A stretch of 64,000 nucleotides of DNA from Eupeodes corollae. Taxonomy: Eukaryota > Arthropoda > Insecta > Diptera > Syrphidae. The stretch covers positions 91,641,007 to 91,705,006 of the forward strand of contig NC_079148.1 in the NCBI RefSeq assembly GCF_945859685.1. The letters run 5' to 3'. Below the pieces are notes generated by a model. That model made no database searches, was not told the origin of the DNA, and saw nothing but the letters and a program-made list of their open reading frames with translations. A program made the position numbers and the translations under genes. Shown piece by piece: positions 10,707 to 20,766 of this stretch (the stretch's first letter is position 1; every line of letters starts with the position of its first letter).

Positions 10707-11730
10707 GGCTCACGGAAATTACGCCAGAAGAAATTGCGCTAGAATTTGTTATTGGAAAAAACGCCAGAAAATGTTTTCTGCTTCAAATTGGAAAAAGAAG
10801 CAGAATTTTTTGGAAGAATGGAAAAAAAAGAAACCAAAATGGAAATTAGGCCAGAAAACCAATTGATATATTCTGGCCTTATTTCCTAATATCAATTTGG
10901 AAAAAAAGCCAGAAAATGTTTTGCATTTTAAAAGTCCCTACTTGGTAAATATTGTAGACATTTTATCACAACAGGAAAAAACAGCCCCTGACATGCACCC
11001 GCGGGTGGGGTCGCGGGCGCGGCCCGGTACGCGTGGCCATGGTTGGCGTTGCGGATGCGGCGCGGGCCGGCGCGGTTACGGCGGCGTGGCTGCTACGCAA
11101 AAAATGACTAAAGTTTTCAATATTTTTTTTTATTTGTTACAATTTATTTAACAAAATGAAAAGAACAAAATATTTTTACTAAATGTAAACTTGCAAAGTG
11201 TCTGCTACGATTTCCCGGCAGCATTTTAGTTTGAATCTGCAACTGCTTGGGCTTCCAACTGTAAGTTGCACTCCGAGCATATTTTCATATGTCTGCACGG
11301 CAACAATACATAATATTACATCCGCTTCTTTTACGTCTTCAGGATGTTCCTCCGCTTCTTCTTCCTCGTCAGAGTAAACGTTAGTGTCAACATCATTAAA
11401 ATCTAGAAAACTAAACAATAATTCTTACCATAGATGATAGAGACAAAGAATGTGTAGTAAAACTGTTTATTTATTACAACAATTTATACAAAATACAGTT
11501 TTCTGGCGTTTTTTCCTAAACATGAAAAGGAAAAAACGCCAGAAATTTTATTTCTGGCTTTTTTTCCAAATATTTTTTTTTTCATTTCTGTTAATGGAAA
11601 AAATGCTTGAAATTCCAAAATTTTGCCAGAAAAAATTGGGATTTTTTCCTAGGAAAAAAAGCCAGAATTTTGTATGAAGAATTTTCTGGTGTTTTTTCCA
11701 AAAAAAATTCTGGCGTAATTTCCGGGAGCC
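10707..11730. mobile_element. Mutator-like non-autonomous element with 10-bp target duplication
   Basis: The 1,024-bp element has 23-bp terminal inverted repeats, GGCTCACGGAAATTACGCC at the left and the reverse complement of GGCTCCCGGAAATTACGCC at the right (22 of 23 bases match). It is flanked by an exact 10-bp direct repeat, AGTCAAATAG, at 10697-10706 and 11731-11740. The motif TCTGGCGTTTTTTCC and its reverse recur many times near both ends. A 9-11-bp duplication is typical of Mutator-like transposons; the superfamily call rests on that. No transposase was recognised. The core holds a very GC-rich patch (about 10995-11095) and an acidic reading frame on the minus strand (11179-11418). Confidence 0.8.
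11179..11418 (-). CDS. Unrecognised acidic reading frame inside the Mutator-like element
   Basis: A 79-codon frame that begins MFSFLDFNDVDTNVYSDEEE, continues with more acidic residues, then a mixed segment with VQTYENMLGVQLTVGS and paired cysteines (KLKCCREIV). Its composition is more protein-like than the surrounding AT-rich DNA. It may be a captured host exon fragment or a remnant of the element's own protein. No domain was recognised and no start context supports it strongly. Confidence 0.3.
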   Translation of the reverse strand: MFSFLDFNDVDTNVYSDEEEEAEEHPEDVKEADVILCIVAVQTYENMLGVQLTVGSPSSCRFKLKCCREIVADTLQVYI

Positions 11731-11740
11731 AGTCAAATAG

Positions 11741-12189
11741 ATAGCTAAAAAGCTGTCACAATAAAAATTTGATAGTCATTTTTAAATAAATATGTTTATT
11801 ATTAATAATAGAACTCCCAGACGGCTACACAAACGACTGGAACATTTTCTTAGTTAGCTTCTATTCTTTAAAAAGTATATTCTTGTGACCGACAAGACTT
11901 AAAACATTCGAAAAAGAAAAAAAATTGAAGAAAAGTAAAAATTTTATTCAAACACAGCCAACTTATAACTTTTACTTAAATATTTCATAGGACTCACTTT
12001 AAAATTTCACCATGACAACAATGAATTTCGACAATTCTTATCTTAACTTTTTCAATCAAAATGTTTCAACAAAATTGAATTGAGTTGAATCACCTTTCAC
12101 AGACAAAAAGCTCGATGACAGTAAATTTGACTTTCAGAAATGTGATTGTCAATTATCATCCACCCTGGTCTGAATGCCGATACATTTTT
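11741..12189. other. Non-coding flank of duplicated unit 1, right part
   Basis: Closely matches 15560-15881: both contain CGGCTACACAAACGACTGG or a variant, AAAGCTCGATGACAGTAAAT and CCACCCTGGTCTGAATG, in the same order and both leading into the TTAA end of an X element. A third, shorter match is at 17405-17490. No gene is visible. Confidence 0.65.
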
Positions 12190-14220
12190 TTAACTTCTCA
12201 TATGAAGTTATTGTAATGGGTCCGATTTGTCAAATTAAAAATTTTGACATTTATCGACGTTTCAAGGTCCCTAGAGTCGAAATAAAAGATTTTTAGAAAG
12301 ATGTCTGTACGTGTGTGTGTACGTACGTTCGTACGTTCGCAACGTTTTTTCGTCGTCCCTAGCTCCAGAAGGGCTCTCAAGAAAACAGCGTAGGTGGTTT
12401 TTTTTGTTACCATAGCAGTTTAAAAAAATGTTGGTTCAATGTTGAAAAAAATCAAATAACGTTTTTTTTATAAATTAAAAAAAACTGAAAAAAATTGTCA
12501 CCTCGAAAATTGCACGAATACAAAATGATTTTATCTTCAAAATAATTTCGTGCAACGAAAAATAATGTTTTTAACATCTGGTAAAATTTTGACAAAATTA
12601 AATTTAAAGTTTTTTTTTATAAAAAATAAAATCCTAAAACAACATTGTTCAAAGTTGGTAAAAATTTAATTTCTACTCAAATATCTTTTCAAGAATTTGA
12701 GATTATGTCTTCCAACTAATTTTAACTTATAAGAAATATTGTTTTCACCGTTCGAAACAATTTTGAGAAAAATCGAATTGACAGTTTTTTACAAAAAGTA
12801 AAAACCTAAAAAAAAAACATTACTCAAAGTTGTTAAAAAAATAATTTTCTAATCAAATATCTTCTCAAAACCTTGAGATATTGTTGTCAAGTTTCATTAA
12901 AATTTTAAGAAAAATCGTATTGACAGTTTTTTTTTACAAAAAATAAAAACCTAAACAAAAAAATTAATAAAAGTGAGAAAAAATTACTTTCGACTCAAAT
13001 AGTTTTTCAAAAATTGAAAACATTGTCTTCAAACTTTTTTTATTTCACAGAAAATATTGTTTTCGATATTCAGTAGTTTTTTTTATTTATAAAACAACAA
13101 CAGTCCCTTTTTTCATAAAAAAATAAAATCTACAAGAAATAGTACGCAAATTTCTAAAAATTGATGTTCGGTTCTTGATATCTCTCAATTTAATTTCATT
13201 CATCCAATTCGTAAAAATTTAAGAAATGCTACTTAAATTGGTAAAAATTAGTTTTCGACTAAAAATCTATTTAAAAAACTAGATTTTCAAACTAAACTAT
13301 TTCTTTATAAGAAAAATATTGTTGGTAATTTTGAAATTTTTAAGAATAATTCAATCAACAACTTTTTTTTACAAAACACCAAAAACCTACAAACATTTAA
13401 GGCAAGACAAATCGACCGACGGATTATAAAGTTATCAGTGTGGGTCGCATCCCTGCCTCTTTTTTTTTTTTAATTTTCAATTTCAAATTTTTCTTAAATA
13501 TTAACTAAAAATTACCAACAACATTTTGTACATGAAGAAATAGTTTGATTTCAAAATCAATTTGTGTTAATAAGAATTTTAGTCAAATCAAATTTATACC
13601 AATTTTCGTAGAATTTTTTGAAAGTTTTTATTTCTTATATAAACAAATAGGGATTTTATTTTTTTCAAAAAAATGCAGAACTAGAATGAAATCATTTTGA
13701 AGTCAATACCTTCATTTATTCACAAAATATAGAGAATCGAATATCAATTTTTAGATTACAATTTTTATAAAAAATTGTCTGTTGGGTTTTTATAAAAAAA
13801 AAACTGAATGATGAAAACAATATTTTCCATAAGTTGAAGCCAATATTTTTAATTTTGAAAAGATACTTGGCTCGAAAATCAATTTTTGGGTTACCCAAAA
13901 TGTTCCCTTTTTTTGAAAATTTTTATGGTAAAAAAAACACCAACTTTTTCTGCATGATTGTCTCTATAAAAAAATAAAATAAATTAGGTAGCGCAACAGT
14001 TCATGAAGAACCAGGGCCTAGTGACTTACAACTCTCAACCATTCCTGTGTGCAAGTAATGTTGTCTCTATAACAAAATGTATTTCTTGAGTTATGGATAA
14101 CGAAAAAAACTTCCCGAAAATCAATTATGTAGATTCTATGAAACTTGAAACGTCGAGAAATGTCAATGTTTTCAATTCGCCAAATCGGACCGATTACAAT
14201 AACATCGTATGGAAAGTTAA
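12190..14220. mobile_element. X3: complete 2.0-kb foldback element with TTAA ends
   Basis: Starts at the TTAA of 12190 (TTAACTTCTCATATGAAG) and ends at the TTAA of 14217-14220 in the opposite sense. The left arm passes through end block, degenerate monomers (ATTGACAGTTTTT... TTTTCGACTCAAATATCTTT) and the inner motif GGGTCGCATCCCTGCCTC near 13445. After that the sequence turns round: phrases seen at 13240-13340 reappear reverse-complemented at 13500-13620. The element is therefore one large imperfect inverted repeat. A truncated SINE is inserted in the right arm at 13970-14060. Confidence 0.8.
13970..14060 (-). mobile_element. Truncated tRNA-derived SINE (3' part) with target duplication
   Basis: In reverse orientation it contains the SINE 3' body (GAACCAGGGCCTAGTGACTT, ACAACTCTCAACCATTCCTG). 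The exact 12-bp direct repeat TTGTCTCTATAA at 13958-13969 and 14061-14072 brackets it. The 5' head is absent because of 5' truncation, as expected for target-primed insertion. Confidence 0.85.
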
Positions 14221-15228
14221 TAAACAAAATTTTAAAAAAATATACAGAACAGTTGAGGAAATATTTACATCGCTTTTGGGAAAGGAAGATTATTGCACTT
14301 GATATTTCAAAAACATTTGATAGGGTTTGGCATCAGGGTCTCTTATAAAAAATGCGTGCTTTTGGTTTTCATGAGTCGCTGCTTCATTGGATTAGTAATT
14401 ACCTTTTGGATCGTTCAATACAAATTGTATTGGATAGATTCAAGTCTTAAAACCAAAAATTAAATGCTGGTGTGGCCCAGGGCTCTGTTCTATCTCCAAC
14501 ACTCTCATTTTTATTAATGATCTCATATTTGCAACTACTAATCCCATAAATTTTTTCGCTGACGATAGTACTTAGCTTTTTATAATCGTTTTCAGATTCA
14601 CATCTTCACAACTCCAACGACTTAATATCATAAGCTCATTAAATTCCGACCTAAACAGCATTGTACGATGGGGATTAAAAAACCTTGTGCGATTTAATGC
14701 TTTGAAAACGCAATGCTGTCTTGTATCGTTAAAGCGAGATATAACCCCATTGCCATTATCCATAGATGGCCCTTGCATCGAGGAGACTGAACACCTCGAC
14801 ATTCTCGGTATTGTATCACCAACCACCTTTTATGGAACGCCGCAAAATGTTTGGGTTTTCTAGGGCGATTTAAGAAGTTTTTCTTCCCTTCTAAACCAGC
14901 TGTTATATAGATACAAGACTTATATACGTCCAAAACTTGAGTATAACTCCCATAGAGCATTTAGATTGATTGGTAATAATACCATCATAAGATCAATTAC
15001 GTCGCTTGAACATGCTTACGGTTTTTGCCCAGAGAAATAGCCAGATGCATTCCTCCCCTTAAACAGTTTAACCGTAATACTCGCGCTTCAAAGAATGTTC
15101 ATAAATATACTCTCGAGCCAAATCCCGGTGGCAGTGTAAAGTACAGAGATTCGTTCTTTAACCGTACTACGCGAATGTGGAATGCATTCCCACACTTTGT
15201 CTTTCCCAGCCATTGCAAAATAAAATCA
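14221..15228 (+). mobile_element. LINE B copy 2: broken Jockey-like element
   Basis: RT pieces lie in shifted frames: IALDISKTFDRVWHQGLL (14290-14348), a SVLSPTL block near 14490, a Ser-Leu-Asn-Ser-Asp-Leu block near 14635, and FNRNTRASKNVHKYTLEPN (15065-15120) with RDSFFNRTTRMWNAFPHFVF. It begins with the same AT-rich leader (TATACAGAACAGTT) after an X end as copy 1. Numerous stops and frameshifts make it non-functional. Confidence 0.8.
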
Positions 15229-15881
15229 AAGTTTTGTTTTTGAAAGCTGACTTGACTAAATTGTTTTAGTATATATTGAAAAAACGTAAGCTGTAAAATT
15301 TGTTTGTTATTTTGCAAAAAGTTGGTGTTAACAAATATAGCGTCTTCTGTTGCACGCGTAGAAATACACATAGTTAGACCATAATCTACAAACGATACAT
15401 TTTCTTCCAGTTTTTATTTCATTCAACGAAATTGAAACATGAAAACAAATTAGATATAAATTATTTTCTAAAAATTGTCTATTTCATTAAGTTGAAATAA
15501 GTTCTGGGATGTAATCGGTTAAGTTGATTTTTGATAAATGATAATCAAAATGAGCTCCAAGACGCCTACACAAACGACTGGAACCTTTTCTAAGTTAGCT
15601 TCATTTCGTTAAAAAAAACCTTCTTTTGACCGACAAGGCTTAAAACATTCGAATAACAAGAAAAATGAAGAAAAGTTTTATTCAAACAATTTAAAATTTT
15701 ACCATGGCAACTTTGAATTTCGACAATTCTTATCTGAACTTTTTCAATGAAATTGTTCAACAAAATTGAATTGAGTTGAATCATCTTCCGGAGACAAAAA
15801 GCTCGATGACAGTAAATTTGACTTTCAGAAATGTGATTGTCAATTATCATCCACCCTGGTCTGAATGTCCATAAATTTGTT
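15229..15881. other. Non-coding flank of duplicated unit 2
   Basis: A second copy of the flank found at 10340-10690 and 11815-12189, lacking the Mutator-like insertion and about 230 bp near its start. No gene is visible. Confidence 0.65.
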
Positions 15882-17392
15882 TTAACTTCCCAGAGGAGGT
15901 TATTATAATGGGCCCGATTTGTCAAATTGAAAATTTCGACATTTCTCGACATTTCATGGTCCCCACAGTCGAAATAAAAGATTTTTAGAAAGATGTCTGT
16001 GCGTGTGTACGAAAGTTCGGGACGTTTTTCTTGTTGTCCATAACTCCAGAACCAGTAAAGATATCGGCTCCAAATAAATTTTGAAATGAATGCAGAAAGG
16101 GTTCTCAAGAAAATTGCGTGGGTGGTTTTTTTTACCATAGTAATTTAAAAAAAAGGGGAAAATGTTGGTTAATCCTAAATATCTCACGAACCAATACTTC
16201 TAGAGACTTGAATTTAATTTTGTATTATGTATTGTAGCATTTTTTTGTAAATTAAAAAAACTGAACAAATTTGTCACTTCGAAAATTTTATGAATAAAAA
16301 ATGGTTTTATCTCCAAAACAATTGCAACGAAGAATAACGTTTTCAATGTAAGGTAAAATTTAGATAAACATCGAATTGACAGTTTTTCTTTTTATAAAAA
16401 ATAAAAACCTAAAAACATTACTAAAAGTTGGTAAAAATTAAATTTCAACTCAAATATCTTTTCAAAAATTTTAGATTATGGCTTCCAACGTATTTTATCT
16501 TATGAGAAATATTGTTTTCAACATTCTGAAAAATTTTGAGAAAAATCGAATTGGAAGTTTTTTTTAATAAAAGATGGTAAATATTGATTTTCAACTCAAA
16601 TATCTTTTCAAAACTTGAGATATTTTCTTTTAACTACTTTATCTTTAAAAAAAATATTGTTGTCAACACTCAGTAAAATTTTAAGGAAAATCTAATCGAC
16701 AGTTTTTTTTTTACAAAAAATAAAAACCTAACGAAAAAAAAAAACAATACGAAAACTTGGTACAAATTTCCTTTCGACTCAAATATCTTTTCAACAATTA
16801 AAAATATTGTGTTCAAACTTTTTTTATTTCACAGAAAATATTGTTTTCGACATTCAGTAGTTTTTTTATTTATAAAACAACAACAGTCCGTTTTTTCATA
16901 AAAAAATAAAATCTACAAAAAATAGTACGCAAATTTGATAAAAATTGATGTTCCATTCTTGATATCTCTCAATTTAGTATCATTCATCCAATTTGTAAAA
17001 ATTTAAGAACTGCTACTTAAATTGGTAAAAATTAGTTTTCGACTAAAAATCTATTTAAAAAACTAGATTTTCAAACTAAACTATTTTTTTATATGAACAA
17101 TATTGTTGGTAATTTATATTTTTTAAGAATAATTCAATTAACAATTTTTTTACAAAAAACCTAAAAATTACAAACATTTTAAGCAAGACAAATCGACCGA
17201 CGGATTATAAAGTTATCAGTGTGGGTCGCAAATTTTCAATAAAATTTTTCTTAAAGATTAACTAAAAATTACCAACAATATTTTGTATTTGATGAATTAA
17301 TTTGATTTCAAAATCTATTTTTGCTTATAAGAATTTTAGTCGAAAGCAAATTTTTACCATTTTTCGTAGAAGTTTTTATTTCTTATAATAAT
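15882..17392 (+). mobile_element. X4: foldback element with truncated right arm
   Basis: Starts TTAACTTCCCAGAGGAGGTT at 15882, followed by GGGCCCGATTTGTC and the usual monomers. The inner motif TCAGTGTGGGTCGCA is at about 17218, then the inverted arm begins (ATTAACTAAAAATTACCAAC) but stops at about 17392. Right after it comes a copy of the unit flank (AAGCTCGATGACAGTCAATT, CCACCCTGGTCTGAAT), so the right end was lost together with part of the next unit. Confidence 0.7.
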
Positions 17393-17499
17393 CATCTTAC
17401 AAAGTCGAAAAGCTCGATGACAGTCAATTTGATTATCAAAAATGTGATAGTTACTTATCCACCCTGGTCTGAATATCGATACATTTTTAACATTTTCGT

Positions 17500-20049
17500 T
17501 TTAAATAATTTAATAATAATAATAATTTTTTAACAAAATTGTTCATTTTTTTAAAATAATTTTTACAAAATTGTTCAATTATATCAACTTTCCAATATAA
17601 AAACCAGACTACTGCAAACACATTTATGAAATCCCAAAAAACACGTCAATATTCACAATTTTTGTAGTCAATATGAACATCATCAAATTGGCAACTACCA
17701 ATTGTCAATATGACAGCACGATTTTGATTTTTCAATATACACTGCTCAGAATAAATTATTTTCGCAATTCACATCATATTTATGTCAAGTTCAATCAAAA
17801 TCTTGTTTTTGTATCGACTTTATACTCACCATTTATATATGTACACATTTGCTAGCTACCAACTTCATTTTAGTAAATATAACTTACACAATCAGGTACC
17901 TAATTAAAACAAAATATAGGTAGGTAAGGTATTCCTACCGACTTGATTATTCAGCATAAAACTACTATTTATAAATATTTTCATAGATGCATACACAAAT
18001 GTATATTTTACATATTTTATCAATGTTAAAAAATAGTAATAATAATTGCTTAATAAATGCGCAATTAAACATATTCAACATTTAAATCAAATCTTTAAAA
18101 ATCAAGGGATAAGTAGTAGGGCTGAATAAAAACCAACGTGTTTAAAAATCCCACTGACTATTTGTACACACAAAGTAAAGGCCCAATAGCTAAATTTCTA
18201 CTATGTCTCCATTTTCACCAAAAAATTGTTGGGTAATGCATTAATTAAAGGTGTGAAATAAAAATTTCGGTTCGGACCTCTTACTTGTTGGAGCATGCAT
18301 ACCTACCTAGAAATGACAAGCCAAAACCTCTCAATCTTCGGTCGTCAGCAATCTAAATCTACTCTAGGTATACCTTACCTTACCTTACCATACCTTACAT
18401 ATACCTTAACTTCCTAATTTAAGTTTGGAAGAGTTGTTTCATGCGATGCGTTGTTTATAGATATGTGTTCACATTTGTATCATCATCATTTCATATTCAT
18501 TTTAGGATGGAAATTTTGTTTAAAAACCATAAAAAGCAATCTCGAATAAGTTAGTTAGTTTTGCTTTTTGTTAAACAAAGTATTGCGTCACTATGATATC
18601 TTTTTTTTAACATAATGCTATGTTAACCTTAACTTAATGAAAACAGTCATTGTTTAAAGTATGCTAATAGGTCGCTTAATAACCCTGTACTACTTTCATT
18701 ATATACTTATTTTGTAAACAGAGAAATATTTTGCCATCGTTCGTTCGGTCGGTCGGTCGGTGTCGGTGGGTATATATTTATGTGTTGCTGACAACGCATT
18801 ACCACACCAGCGCGCACGCAGAGATGATGGGTATGCACCCTGACCTAGTTACAATTAGTTTTATGAAGCTTGTCTGTCTGTGGCTATTTTAACAACATGC
18901 AATGCTTTTTTAAAAGTTTTTAAGTTTTAAAAGACGTATGTATGTGTATGTATGAGAGAGTTGTTTTTATGCAATATGCATTTTCATCACACACATAACC
19001 AATTTGGTAGAAATAACAAAGCCAAAAACAACAACATACTCCACACTAAAACTAATACAATAAATTTTATATATTTTCTTTTGCCTCATGTTTCTCACTT
19101 CGTTCGCTCGCTATTGGCACAAGGGAAATAAAAAAGAGCTTTTTTACATGAAAGTGTTTGAGATAAAATACAACTTCACTTTTCATTTTCATTTTCACAC
19201 ACAGTCATACAACAAAAAGTCCGATATTCAACACTTCATATTCTCCTTTTTACTCATTCACTAGGTAAAGTGCGGTAACAATGTTAGGAAGTATTTGTGT
19301 AAAAAAGCCCTTTTTTGTTAACATGTGTGTTTTTGGGGGAGGAAAACAACAAAAAACAAACAAATATTTCAAAGAGATATACTCACTTACACACACACAA
19401 CACTCCACTTACCAACACAGAGAGGGAATGGACGTGAGTACAATGTTTAGTAATCATGTACCATACTGCAATGACAATCATATTGAATTGCCGAAACATC
19501 TAAAAACATATTGTGGAAGGTCTTGGTTTACTTTTTCATATATTTGAGTTAAGTTAAGTTAAGTTGAGTTGAGGCATGTACAGTGGGTACCTATATTTTA
19601 TAATATATTTTCACGTTATTGTGTCATCGTCAGGTAAACCTTTAGATAGGTACATACAAACATATGTATGTAGATATATACCTAGTGTATTTTTTTGTTT
19701 GTACCTATATGAAACAATTTTTATAAAAACAAATAAAATCTTAGGACAGTTGGTAGGAACCTTTGGGTTTTGTCATCATACCTCTGAATAAACAAAAGAA
19801 ATGTAACAAACACAATTCTGAATTTATGTCACCCTGAGTTATGTACATATGTCTACTTTAATTTATGTATGTACTTAGGTAAGTAGGTAGGTAGGTACAT
19901 AGAGATAGATAACTATAAAACCACACAAGTACGAATTAAATTAATAAACCTACCTAATAAAAGTGAGAGTCTTAAATCAAAGCTATGCAAAATAGGCCTA
20001 AAGTTGATCAAAGGTAAGACTTGGTTGATGAGGTTGATTGGTAACGAAC
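17500..20049. other. Low-copy AT-rich DNA with microsatellites
   Basis: No coding frame was supported. It holds simple repeats such as CCTTACCTTACC near 18370, TCGGTCGG near 18747, TTAAGTTAAG near 19551 and GTAGGTAGGTA near 19880. It lacks the transposon families seen around it, so it may be relatively old host DNA and could include regulatory elements of the neighbouring gene. Confidence 0.4.
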
Positions 20050-20338
20050 AGTCAAAAAGAGGCTAGGATGCGACCCACATTGAATCGTCTGTCGATTTGC
20101 CTTGCTTAAAATGTTTGTAGGTTTTCATGTTTTGTTAGAAAAGTTAAATTTTTCAAAAAAAAAAAACTAACTTAAAATTTCTAACAAAATTTTGCATTTG
20201 ATGAAATTGTTTTATTTCAAAACCTATTTTTGTTTACGAAATTTTTAGTCGAAACCGTTTTTTTACCAGTTTTAGTAGGATTTCTTCAAAGTTTTTATTT
20301 TTCTATAAAAAACAATACAAATTCGATTTTTCTAAAAA
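20050..20338 (-). mobile_element. X5: fragment of foldback element X
   Basis: Begins with the inner motif AGAGGCTAGGATGCGACCC at 20059 and continues with the reverse-oriented arm (TTTGCCTTGCTTAAAATGTT, TTTTTAGTCGAAACC). It is cut by the left end of the Tc1-like element. Confidence 0.6.
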
Positions 20339-20766
20339 ATTAAGCAACTGTGCAAAACATTTGCAACTAGAACCTCCAACATTTTTCAGTAAAAATAAAA
20401 AATTGTTTAGAAAATCAAATAGCAAAATTCTTTCTGTAGTTTTCTAAACTTTTTTGATATTACGTTATGATTGTTGGAAGAAAATTCTCTCTCTTTACTT
20501 AAATAATAAATAAATAACTAAAAACTTTAATAGTTGGTAAAATTTCTGTGCAGAACATTTGCAATTAAGATCCCACAACCAAATTTCAAACTATTTTCTT
20601 ACTTCAAGGCAAGGAAATGTTAATATTTAATTGCGTAGCCTTTATTTTTTATAAAGGCTGTATAGCTTCTGGGCATCGAAGCTATAAGGTTATTGATAAC
20701 CTTTTTTGGAATTTCATTCCACTGCCTCCGTAGTACCCGTGGCATGATGGTTATTGCGTTGGACTG

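Noticed and set aside
11020..11100. GC-rich Arg/Gly-rich frame (GHGWRCGCGAGRRGYGG) as a real protein
   Set aside because: Composition follows directly from the GC-rich patch; no domain, no start context and stops nearby.
11408..11440. GTAAG...TTTTCTAG signals on the minus strand beside the acidic frame, suggesting a spliced captured exon
   Set aside because: The implied intron would be only about 26 bases, too short to be spliced in insects.
19281..19547. 88-codon frame MLGSICVKKPFFVNMCVFGG as a gene
   Set aside because: Low-complexity and microsatellite-derived content; no domain.
20729..20766. A true tRNA gene
   Set aside because: The sequence is the head of a repeated SINE with target duplications, and its second half is separated by a LINE.
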